Assembly: GCA_021777365.1 (NCBI GenBank)
Contig: JAJYDP010000359.1
Span: 1 to 5,616, forward strand
Source of the DNA: Chloroflexota bacterium
GTDB lineage: Bacteria; Chloroflexota; Limnocylindria; Limnocylindrales; CSP1-4
DNA: 5,616 nucleotides
Reading direction: 5' to 3'
Part shown: positions 1 to 4,650 of the stretch, piece by piece
Layout: each line of letters opens with the position of its first letter
How positions within the stretch are numbered: position 1 is the first letter of the stretch
Translations under genes and position numbers: made by a program
Notes under the pieces: model-generated
What the model was told of the DNA's origin: nothing
What the model saw: the letters and a program-made list of their open reading frames with translations, nothing else
Database searches by the model: none

Positions 1-1
1 C

Positions 2-484
2 GCCGCCCTGGCGATCGTGTACCGGCCGCTCACCTTCGCGACCGTCGATCCCGAGGTGGCGGAGGCGCGCGGCGTCCCGGTGCGCCTGCTCGGCGTCGTG
101 TTCCTGCTCATCCTGGCCGTGGCCGTCGCCGAGGCCGTCCAGGTGGTGGGCGTGCTCCTCATCCTGACGCTCCTGATCGCGCCGGGAGCCAGCGCGGAGC
201 GGCTCACGGTGCGGCCGGAGCGGGCGGCGGCGGCCAGCGTGGCCGTCGCGCTGCTCGCGGTGCTCGGCGGGATCGCGCTCGCACTGCTCACGAACCTGCC
301 GGCGAGCGTCTTCGTGACGTCGCTCTCCTTCGCGAGCTACCTCGCCGCGCGGTTCGTCGTGGGGCCGCGACTGGGCGGGCGCCGCCCCGCCACAGCCCCC
401 GGGTCCCTCCGGCGCGCAGGGCAGGCGTCGGTGGCCCCGGCGGGAGTCGACTCCGAGGAATCTGCCATTAACGTGGTAGATTAG
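2..484 (+). CDS. ABC-3 family metal ABC transporter permease, C-terminal part (5' truncated by window edge)
   Basis: Membrane subunit of a zinc/manganese-type ABC importer (ZnuB/MntB/TroC family), which moves divalent metal delivered by a periplasmic or lipoprotein binding protein. The open frame enters from the left edge, so about 160 residues are visible. What identifies it is the family-typical run of FATVDPEVAEARGVPVRLL, a long hydrophobic stretch ending in GVLLILTLLIAPGASAERL, and a last helix pair around LTNLPASVFVTSLSFASYLAARF. These correspond to the 'DPE.A...G', 'G.LL..ALL..PAA.A' and 'P.G..I......F' blocks of ABC-3 permeases. After the last helix there is a polar tail of about 40 residues rich in Arg, Pro and Gly. 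Its final codons also carry the inverted repeat at 459-482. The ATPase and binding-protein genes would be expected to the left. Substrate (Zn versus Mn or Fe) cannot be read from this part. Confidence 0.88.
   Translation, partial: AALAIVYRPLTFATVDPEVAEARGVPVRLLGVVFLLILAVAVAEAVQVVGVLLILTLLIAPGASAERLTVRPERAAAASVAVALLAVLGGIALALLTNLPASVFVTSLSFASYLAARFVVGPRLGGRRPATAPGSLRRAGQASVAPAGVDSEESAINVVD
459..482. promoter_or_regulatory. Putative operator, copy 1 (dyad overlapping the merR promoter)
   Basis: AT-rich 24-bp element in a very GC-rich context. Its arms are AATCTGCCA on the left and TGGTAGATT on the right, separated by 6 bp. Eight of nine positions in the arms are complementary. The inner 18 bp (CTnCCA, 6 bp, TGGnAG) has the length of classic MerR-family dyads such as the SoxR box. 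It lies inside the last codons of the upstream permease and ends 7 bp before the merR ATG. A second copy with 18 of 24 identical bases is at 1074-1097. Binding by the adjacent MerR protein is inference. Confidence 0.55.
477..482 (+). promoter_or_regulatory. Putative -10 element (TAGATT) for a leaderless merR transcript
   Basis: TAGATT matches the TAnnnT form of the bacterial -10 box. Its last base is followed by exactly 7 bp before the A of the ATG at 490, so a transcript starting at the normal distance would begin at or next to the start codon. No Shine-Dalgarno sequence precedes that ATG, which agrees with leaderless translation. The box forms the right arm of the putative operator. No convincing -35 is visible. 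Confidence 0.4.
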
Positions 485-489
485 CGCGG

Positions 490-1011
490 ATGGACGAGCC
501 AGGGTACGAACGGCGGTCGAGCGGGCGACTCCGCATCGGGCCGTCTGCGGAGCGGCTGGGGCGGTCGCCCCGCATGGTGCGCTATCTCGAGGCGCAGGGG
601 GTGCTGCGCCCGGAGCGGGGTCCGGGCCCCCGCGGTCATCGACATTTCCCACCGCCGGAGCTCGCCCTCGGGGCGGCCGCCAGCCAGGCGCTGGATGCCG
701 GGTACGGCAGCGCGGTCCTGCGGGCCCTGCGCGAGCTCGCCGACCGGCGGGTGACGGCGGCCCTCGCCGATGACGACCCGCTGGCCTGGTTCGAGCTCCT
801 CGCGATCGCCCGGGCCGTGGAGGCCGAGGTGCGCGACCAGTTGCCGCCGCCCCCTCCTCCGGATCACGCGCTGCCACGCCCCGGAGGACCACCCGCGCCG
901 CCTCCTCCGCCGCCTGCCTGGCGACCCCTTCCGCCGACCGGGCTCAAGGAGGCCGAGGCCGGTGACGGGGACGGGGAGGACGGTGAGCCGGTGCCGGAGG
1001 ACTGGCGGTAG
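490..1011 (+). CDS. MerR-family transcriptional regulator with proline-rich and acidic C-terminus
   Basis: DNA-binding regulator of 173 residues, acting in the cytoplasm. Residues about 14-60 form a MerR winged helix-turn-helix: LRIGPSAERLGRSPRMVRYLEAQG is followed by VLRP, a Gly/Arg-rich wing (PRGHRHF) and PPELAL, matching the family pattern 'I..lA...g.s...iRyYe..GLl.P....g.RrY....l'. Residues about 61-117 are a helical region probably used for dimerisation. The rest is unusual: two six-proline runs between 119 and 142, then an acidic tail (about 152-172) rich in Glu, Asp and Gly. The protein contains no cysteine, so a thiol-based metal sensor like MerR, CueR or ArsR-type sensing is unlikely. 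It starts 5 bp after the permease stop without a Shine-Dalgarno. The dyad over its promoter and the second copy before the next gene suggest autoregulation plus control of the ArsB-like permease. The inducer is unknown. Confidence 0.82.
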   Translation: MDEPGYERRSSGRLRIGPSAERLGRSPRMVRYLEAQGVLRPERGPGPRGHRHFPPPELALGAAASQALDAGYGSAVLRALRELADRRVTAALADDDPLAWFELLAIARAVEAEVRDQLPPPPPPDHALPRPGGPPAPPPPPPAWRPLPPTGLKEAEAGDGDGEDGEPVPEDWR

Positions 1012-1035
1012 CGCCGAGGCGCCCTCTGTACCTGT

Positions 1036-1057
1036 CGCGCCTATGTCATATGGCGCG
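1036..1057 (+). terminator. Hairpin after merR, possible terminator
   Basis: CGCGCC at 1036-1041 pairs perfectly with GGCGCG at 1052-1057 around an AT-rich 10-base loop (TATGTCATAT). It begins 24 bp after the merR stop. There is no T-tract, so intrinsic termination is uncertain. The AT-rich loop could equally be a protein-binding site: its TATGTCA is repeated in inverted form at 1078-1084. Confidence 0.3.
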
Positions 1058-1073
1058 GAAGGGATCTGGACTG

Positions 1074-1097
1074 AATCTGACATAAGTCTGGTAGGTT
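1074..1097. promoter_or_regulatory. Putative operator/promoter, copy 2, upstream of ArsB-like permease
   Basis: Second copy of the element found at 459-482, identical at 18 of 24 positions when aligned without gaps. The left part is AATCTGACATAA and the right part is GTCTGGTAGGTT. Its dyad is weaker than in copy 1 (7 of 12 positions). A TAnnnT box (TAGGTT, 1092-1097) sits at the same place as TAGATT in copy 1, followed by TTATACC. A transcript from here would start near 1104 and give a leader of about 65 nt. An alternative reading as 11-bp direct repeats resembling a Pho box is described in the findings. Confidence 0.5.
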
Positions 1098-1111
1098 ATA
1101 CCTGCACCGCG

Positions 1112-1148
1112 GGCCGCGAGGGGCGGCCTCGCCGGGCCCCCGCCCGGC
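1112..1148 (+). promoter_or_regulatory. Structured 5' leader with two tandem hairpins
   Basis: Hairpin 1: GGCCGC (1112-1117) pairs with GCGGCC (1123-1128) across a 5-base loop. Hairpin 2: GCCGGGC (1131-1137) pairs with GCCCGGC (1142-1148) across a CCCC loop. Both stems are perfect. A competing stem, CGAGG (1117-1121) with CCTCG (1127-1131), would disrupt both. The second hairpin ends 9 bases before the Shine-Dalgarno. It does not match any riboswitch class I recognise, and in such GC-rich DNA some hairpins arise by chance. Confidence 0.3.
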
Positions 1149-1157
1149 ATCGGTGCG

Positions 1158-1164
1158 AAGGAGG
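1158..1164 (+). promoter_or_regulatory. Shine-Dalgarno AAGGAGG deciding the ArsB-like start
   Basis: AAGGAGG lies 6 bases before the ATG at 1171. It decides against the in-frame upstream GTG at 1153, which has no such site. Confidence 0.85.
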
Positions 1165-1170
1165 CCTGCC

Positions 1171-2385
1171 ATGGACACCCTGCAGCAGCGGACGCCGGCC
1201 CGCTGGGTCGGAGCGAACGCACGTGCGGCCAGCCGGCCGGCCGCGGCCGGGCTCGTCGCACTCGGGCTCCTCGCCTCCCTGCCACTCTCCGCCCCGCTCG
1301 GCCGCCTGCGCGACCCGCTCGTGCTCGTGCTGGTGCTCCCGCCGCTCGCGGTCGCGCTCGAATCGCTCGGATGGGGGCAGGTTGCCGGTCGTCGGATCCG
1401 AGCGATCGAGCGGCCGATCCTGCGAGTGCTCGGCGCGTACGGCCTCTGGCTCGCCACCAGCGCACTCCTGACGCTGGACGTCGCGGCCGTGGCGGCGGCC
1501 TCGGTGGGCCTGACGGTCGGCGGGCGGCGGGCCGGCGAACGGGACGCCCAGCTCGGCGCCGCGATCGTCGGCGCGAACGTCGGCTCGCTCCTCTTCCCGT
1601 TCAGCAACCTCACCAACCTGGTCCTCCTGGCCGGCGCGGGCATCTCCTTCCGGGCGTACGTCGGCGCGGCGGCGCTGCCCCAGCTGGCGACGGCGGTCGC
1701 GGCCGGGGCCGTCCTCTTCTGGCGCGGCCGGCGCCGCCTCCGGGCACCGGACGCGGCACAGGACGCAGGCGCGCAGCGCGCCGGGCCGGCGCCGTCCCTG
1801 GGCGCGCCCGCCCGGCTGGCCGGCGTGATCGTGCTCGGTGGTTCGGCGGCGGCGGTCGCGACCGGCTTCGCCGGCGGCGACATCGCGGCGGCCTTCGCCG
1901 TCACGGCCGCGCTCGTCGCTGCGCTCGCGGTCGGCAGCGGCCACGCCACGGGGCGGCAGCTCGCCTCCAGCATCCCCGCGCTGGGGATCGGGGTCATCCT
2001 CGCCGCGGCGCTGCTGGGCGGGCCGATGGCCGGCGCGGCCGCGCAGCTGCCCGTGGCCGCCCGGCTCCAGCCCTCGCCGGCCGTGCTGACGGTGACGGCG
2101 CTGCTCGGCGGCGTGCTCGCGGCCGCCATGAACAACCTGCCGGCGGCCGCCTTCGGGGCCGTCTGGCTGCGGGGCGCGCCGCCGCCGCTGGTGATCGCCT
2201 ATCTCGTCGGCACGAACGTGCTCGCCCTGATCACGCCGCACGGCTCGCTGGCCACGGTGCTGAGCCGCTCGGTGGCCGCCCGGGCCGGCCACCCGGTCCC
2301 GCACGGGCCGTACCTGCGGTCCGCGTGGCGCTTTGCGCTCGCCGGCTCCCTCGCCGCCCTCGCGGCGCTGGCCATCTTCGGCTGA
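1171..2385 (+). CDS. ArsB/NhaD-type (IT superfamily) membrane permease
   Basis: Integral inner-membrane transporter of 404 residues, about 10 hydrophobic segments. It shows the duplicated architecture of the ArsB/NhaD/SLC13 group. The first-half motif is GANVGSLLFPFSNLTNLVL (134-152), preceded by LTLDVAAVA (100-108). The second-half counterpart is GTNVLALITPHGSLATVL (347-364), preceded by NNLPAAAFGAVWL (321-333). These are the two re-entrant 'G.N.GS...P.GN/GSL' signatures. An Arg/Pro-rich cytoplasmic loop of about 30 residues (185-215) separates the halves. ArsB-family proteins export arsenite or antimonite, and relatives carry Na+/H+ or carboxylates. The substrate here cannot be assigned. 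The Asn usual before the first-half Asp (SND in ArsB) is replaced here (TLD). The gene lies downstream of a MerR regulator rather than an ArsR and no arsC or arsA is nearby, so an arsenic role is only a possibility. The length is slightly below ArsB (about 430). Confidence 0.85.
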   Translation: MDTLQQRTPARWVGANARAASRPAAAGLVALGLLASLPLSAPLGRLRDPLVLVLVLPPLAVALESLGWGQVAGRRIRAIERPILRVLGAYGLWLATSALLTLDVAAVAAASVGLTVGGRRAGERDAQLGAAIVGANVGSLLFPFSNLTNLVLLAGAGISFRAYVGAAALPQLATAVAAGAVLFWRGRRRLRAPDAAQDAGAQRAGPAPSLGAPARLAGVIVLGGSAAAVATGFAGGDIAAAFAVTAALVAALAVGSGHATGRQLASSIPALGIGVILAAALLGGPMAGAAAQLPVAARLQPSPAVLTVTALLGGVLAAAMNNLPAAAFGAVWLRGAPPPLVIAYLVGTNVLALITPHGSLATVLSRSVAARAGHPVPHGPYLRSAWRFALAGSLAALAALAIFG

Positions 2386-2394
2386 CCCGGTGCG

Positions 2395-2428
2395 GGCCGG
2401 CGCGACGCCGCGGTGGGACGCGCCGGCC
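2395..2428. terminator. Inverted repeat between convergent genes, probable bidirectional terminator
   Basis: GGCCGGCGCG (2395-2404) and CGCGCCGGCC (2419-2428) are perfectly complementary over 10 bp around a 14-base loop. The stem lies in the 63-bp gap between the ends of the + strand permease and the - strand phosphofructokinase, the expected place for a shared terminator. No T-tract is present on either side. Confidence 0.5.
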
Positions 2429-2448
2429 GCCCGCTCCCGGACGATCGG

Positions 2449-3621
2449 TCAGGCCGTCACCAGCAGCATCGGCCGTCCCTGGCGGTCCGCGTACTGCGGC
2501 CGCAGGCGCTCGAGGTTGTACATGCTCGCCACGTCCACGGTGCGCGGGCCGAGCCCGGGATCCGGCAGCGGGCTGTGCGTGAACGTGCCGTTGAGGATGG
2601 CCGCCATGCGTCCGGTCTGCCCGGCCTCGACGAGATCCATCGCGATGTTCGCGAAGGTGATGCCGACGATGGTGTCCACGCCGTCCGGATCGCCGCTGCG
2701 GAGGTCGTAGGTGAGCTCGCTGGCGACCGCGTCCTCGCCGGTTCGGCGGTGGATCTCGTCGGCGAGGGCCTCGCCCACGTTGACCTTGTGCCGGTGGCCG
2801 AAGCTATCGGTCTCGCCGTATTCGGCCAGCGTGCCGCCCGTCCACATCGCGCCCTCGGCCGTCACGACGATCGCGTAGTGGCTGGGGTTGTCGCGCTTGT
2901 CCTCGACGAGAAGCTGGCACAGCAGGTCGATGTCGTACGGGGCCTCGGGGATCAGGCAGCGGGTCGAGGTGACGTACGACGTCAGCAGTGCCGTGAAGCC
3001 GGCGTCGCGGCCGAAGATGCGGAAGACGCCGATCCGTTCGTGCGACCCGAGGGTCGTGCGCTGCCGGTTGATGAGCTCCTTGGCCCGGTCGATGGCGGTC
3101 GAGAAGCCGATGCAGTACTCGGTCCCCTGGACGTCGTTGTCCATCGTCTTCGGAATCCCGATGAGCGGGACCCCCGCCTTCACGAGGGCGTGCGAGAAGC
3201 TCTGGGTGTCGTCGCCGCCGATGGGCAGCAGGTAGTCGAGGCCCAGCCGCCCGATGTTGTCGAGGACCACGGGGGTCAGGTCGAAGACGCCCTCCGACAC
3301 CTCCATGGAGGCCAGGCGTTCCTGCGGGACGGTGGAGGGGAGCATCGCCCGGGCCATCTTCCGCGGGTTCGTCCGCGACGTGTGCAGCCAGGTGCCTCCC
3401 GTGCGGTCGATCGTCCGCGTGTTGCGTCGATCGAGCCGGACGACGTACTCGGGGTCGAGGTCGGGGCCGGGTTGCATGTGGGTGAGGCCCTGCCATCCCC
3501 GGCGGATCCCGTACACCTCGTACCCGAGCTCGGTCGCCCGGAAGGTGACGCTCTTGATGACGGAGTTCAGCCCGGGGACGTCCCCGCCGCCGGTCAGGAT
3601 GCCGATCCGATGCGTAACCAC
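2449..3621 (-). CDS. pfp: 6-phosphofructokinase, probably PPi-dependent (EC 2.7.1.90) by active-site residues
   Basis: Cytoplasmic glycolytic enzyme that phosphorylates fructose 6-phosphate to fructose 1,6-bisphosphate. With the start chosen here it has 390 residues. Visible motifs: the N-terminal phosphate-donor loop TGGGDVPGLN (10-19), GGDDT (135-139), the fructose-phosphate/catalytic segment PKTMDND (157-163), the FGRDAGF segment (203-209, family MGR..G) and IPE (224-226). Family studies separate donor use by two residues: ATP enzymes have Gly in GGDG and PG.IDND, whereas PPi enzymes have Asp and Lys. Here they are D138 and K158, the PPi pattern. The start is GTG at 3621: GAGGAG lies 9 bases upstream, and the protein then begins MVTHRIGILTGGGD as is normal for the family. 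An in-frame ATG at 3732 would add 37 residues without homology character. It is convergent with the ArsB-like gene and divergent from the deaminase. PPi use is inference, and mixed-donor members exist. Confidence 0.9.
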   Translation of the reverse strand: MVTHRIGILTGGGDVPGLNSVIKSVTFRATELGYEVYGIRRGWQGLTHMQPGPDLDPEYVVRLDRRNTRTIDRTGGTWLHTSRTNPRKMARAMLPSTVPQERLASMEVSEGVFDLTPVVLDNIGRLGLDYLLPIGGDDTQSFSHALVKAGVPLIGIPKTMDNDVQGTEYCIGFSTAIDRAKELINRQRTTLGSHERIGVFRIFGRDAGFTALLTSYVTSTRCLIPEAPYDIDLLCQLLVEDKRDNPSHYAIVVTAEGAMWTGGTLAEYGETDSFGHRHKVNVGEALADEIHRRTGEDAVASELTYDLRSGDPDGVDTIVGITFANIAMDLVEAGQTGRMAAILNGTFTHSPLPDPGLGPRTVDVASMYNLERLRPQYADRQGRPMLLVTA

Positions 3622-3630
3622 GGTGGTGTT

Positions 3631-3636
3631 CTCCTC
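3631..3636 (-). promoter_or_regulatory. Shine-Dalgarno GAGGAG deciding the phosphofructokinase GTG start
   Basis: On the minus strand GAGGAG is followed by 9 bases and then GTG (3621-3619). This supports the internal GTG start over the ATG at 3732. Confidence 0.65.
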
Positions 3637-3756
3637 GGCGCGGCGCACCGGGGTCCCGGGACGCGCGGACGGAACGGTGCCCGCGCGGACGATTCGCCGC
3701 TGCCAGACTGGGTCGTTGAATGCCGCGAGCATGGTACCGGTGCGGAAACGCGCCTG

Positions 3757-3762
3757 TATGAT
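3757..3762 (+). promoter_or_regulatory. Putative -10 element (TATGAT) for the deaminase gene
   Basis: TATGAT matches the -10 consensus at 5 of 6 positions and stands out in the GC-rich 167-bp divergent intergenic region (3622-3788). A start about 7 bases downstream would fall at or next to the GTG at 3769, giving a roughly 20-nt leader before the ATG at 3789. No good -35 is visible at 16-18 bp. I see no clear promoter for the divergent phosphofructokinase in the same gap. Confidence 0.45.
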
Positions 3763-3788
3763 CGATCCGTGAACGACGAGCGGTTCCG

Positions 3789-4256
3789 ATGAACTACGAG
3801 CTGTTCATGGGGGAGGCACTGGCGGAAGCCCAGCTCGCGCTCGACGATGGCGAGCCGCCCTGCGCGGCCGTGGCCGTCGTGGACGAGGCGATGGTCGCCC
3901 GCGCGCGCGACCGCGTGCGCGAGACGGGAGATCCGACGGCGCACGCGGTGGTGAGCGCGATCCGGGAGGCGGCGCGGCGGCTGGGCCGCGAGCGGCTGGC
4001 CGACGTGACGATCTTCACGACCGTCGAGCCCTGCCCCATGTGCGTCGGCGCGCTCCTGCAGGCCGACGTGGAGACCCTGGTCTACGCGGCGCCCGATCCC
4101 GAGAACGGAGCCGCGGGCGGGGCGATCCAGCTTGCGCAGGCCGCGCAGCTGCCCCGGCGGCTGCGCGTCGTCAGCGGGATCCGGCGCGACGAGGTGGAGG
4201 AGCTGCGGCGCCGATCGCTCGCCCGCCCCCAGTCGGCCCGGACGGCGGACGTCTAG
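3789..4256 (+). CDS. TadA-like cytidine/adenosine deaminase family protein lacking the catalytic glutamate
   Basis: Zinc-dependent deaminase fold, 155 residues, the usual length for bacterial TadA (tRNA adenosine-34 deaminase, which makes inosine at the wobble position of tRNA-Arg). Family landmarks in order: LDDGEPPCAAVAVV (18-31, TadA 'GE.PVGAV'), RETGDPTAHA (44-53), the zinc-ligand segment TVEPCPMCVGALLQADV (78-94), and DPENGAAGGAIQLAQ (103-117, TadA 'DPK.GA.GS...L'). The zinc ligands H52, C82 and C85 are all present. The residue that should be the proton-shuttling Glu of HAE is V54, codon GTG at 3948-3950. Two other active-site-region positions also differ: Asp41 where TadA has Asn, and CAA instead of VGA at 25-27. 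The fold is secure, but deaminase activity is doubtful. It could be a partner subunit like eukaryotic ADAT3, a diverged paralogue, or the product of a sequence error. It has a weak Shine-Dalgarno, and its ATG overlaps the stop of a 7-codon upstream frame. Confidence 0.85.
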   Translation: MNYELFMGEALAEAQLALDDGEPPCAAVAVVDEAMVARARDRVRETGDPTAHAVVSAIREAARRLGRERLADVTIFTTVEPCPMCVGALLQADVETLVYAAPDPENGAAGGAIQLAQAAQLPRRLRVVSGIRRDEVEELRRRSLARPQSARTADV

Positions 4257-4266
4257 GCCTGCCTCT

Positions 4267-4280
4267 CCGCCCCGGGGCGG
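4267..4280. terminator. GC-rich palindrome after the deaminase gene, possible terminator
   Basis: CCGCCCCGGGGCGG is a perfect 14-bp palindrome starting 10 bp after the deaminase stop and ending 36 bp before the first tRNA. As RNA it could form only a short stem with a tight loop, and it lacks a T-tract, so termination is tentative. Confidence 0.25.
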
Positions 4281-4300
4281 CGTCCGGCGCGGCCCGCCTT

Positions 4301-4309
4301 TGGTATCCT
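4301..4309 (+). promoter_or_regulatory. Putative extended -10 for the tRNA-Ser genes
   Basis: TGGTATCCT contains TATCCT (4304-4309) preceded by TG one base upstream, an extended -10 arrangement. It ends 7 bases before the first base of the tRNA-Ser(CGA), so transcription would start at or just before the mature 5' end. No clear -35 is seen. Confidence 0.4.
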
Positions 4310-4316
4310 CCTGCGC

Positions 4317-4405
<89 letters not shown>

Positions 4406-4427
4406 CGACGTGGCGGTACGTGCCCGC

Positions 4428-4515
4428 GGAGAGGTCGCCTAGTGGCCTAGGGCGCCGCACTGGAAATGCGGTATGGGGCAACCCATCGCGGGTTCAAATC
4501 CCGCCCTCTCCGCCA
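4428..4515 (+). tRNA. tRNA-Ser, anticodon GGA
   Basis: Class II tRNA. The acceptor stem GGAGAGG (4428-4434) pairs with CCTCTCC (4505-4511), followed by G4512 and an encoded CCA (4513-4515). The anticodon stem CCGCA/TGCGG encloses the loop CTGGAAA, giving anticodon GGA at 4462-4464, which reads UCC and UCU. The variable arm is ATGGG-GCAA-CCCAT. The T arm is GCGGG with CCCGC around TTCAAAT. Its acceptor stem and 5' flank are identical to those of the preceding tRNA-Ser(CGA). Confidence 0.96.
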
Positions 4516-4543
4516 CCTTCCCGCATCGTGCCGGCGCGTTCCA

Positions 4544-4555
4544 CCGGTCGACCGG
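4544..4555. terminator. Palindrome downstream of the tRNA pair, weak terminator candidate
   Basis: CCGGTCGACCGG is a perfect 12-bp palindrome 28 bp after the second tRNA. It could fold as a small hairpin, but there is no T-tract. The rest of the 135-bp gap (4516-4650) shows only GC-rich low-complexity sequence with a 12-bp near-repeat (4565-4576 and 4588-4599). Confidence 0.2.
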
Positions 4556-4638
4556 GACGTCGGGCCGCGGTGTCGGGGGTGAGCGGTCCGCGGTGACGGC
4601 CGGGCCGGCCGCGCTGACGGCATGCGCACAGCACCACC

Positions 4639-4643
4639 GAGGA
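4639..4643 (+). promoter_or_regulatory. Shine-Dalgarno GAGGA for the MFS gene
   Basis: GAGGA lies 7 bases before the ATG at 4651 and supports that start. Confidence 0.6.
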
Positions 4644-4650
4644 CCCGTGG

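Noticed and set aside
443..454. Perfect 12-bp palindrome GGAGTCGACTCC just upstream of operator copy 1
   Set aside because: Palindromes of this size are expected about once or twice in a window this long. It is GC-rich and not repeated near the second operator.
481..1083. Minus-strand 200-codon frame over merR
   Set aside because: Arg/Pro/Gly-rich shadow of the MerR gene, with no domain motifs and no plausible start signal.
1041..2304. Two long minus-strand frames and a 403-codon plus-strand frame (1371-2582) across the permease gene
   Set aside because: Shadow frames of the ArsB-like gene, compositionally biased (Arg, Ala, Gly, Pro) with no recognisable domain. The permease frame has matching family motifs and a Shine-Dalgarno.
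3703..3711. CCAGACTGG preceded by CTG, resembling a compressed version of the operator arms
   Set aside because: The arms are separated by only 1-3 bp instead of 6 and the flanking AATCT/AGATT bases are missing, so it is not a third copy.
3619..3732. Upstream ATG start for the phosphofructokinase (37 extra residues)
   Set aside because: No Shine-Dalgarno there, the extension lacks family similarity, and GTG at 3621 has GAGGAG at proper spacing and gives the normal N-terminus.
2413..3792. 459-codon plus-strand frame antisense to the phosphofructokinase
   Set aside because: Fully overlaps a gene with unambiguous family motifs. The translation has no domain character.
4565..4599. Direct near-repeat CCGCGGTGnCGG, spaced 23 bp
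   Set aside because: Only two copies, low-complexity GC-rich sequence, no promoter or dyad organisation. Not a CRISPR or iteron array.
4516..4650. Possible small SRP (4.5S/scr) RNA, since it often lies near tadA and tRNA-Ser
   Set aside because: The conserved SRP apical motif (GGTCAGGTC...GGAAGGAAGCAGCC-like) is absent from this gap.
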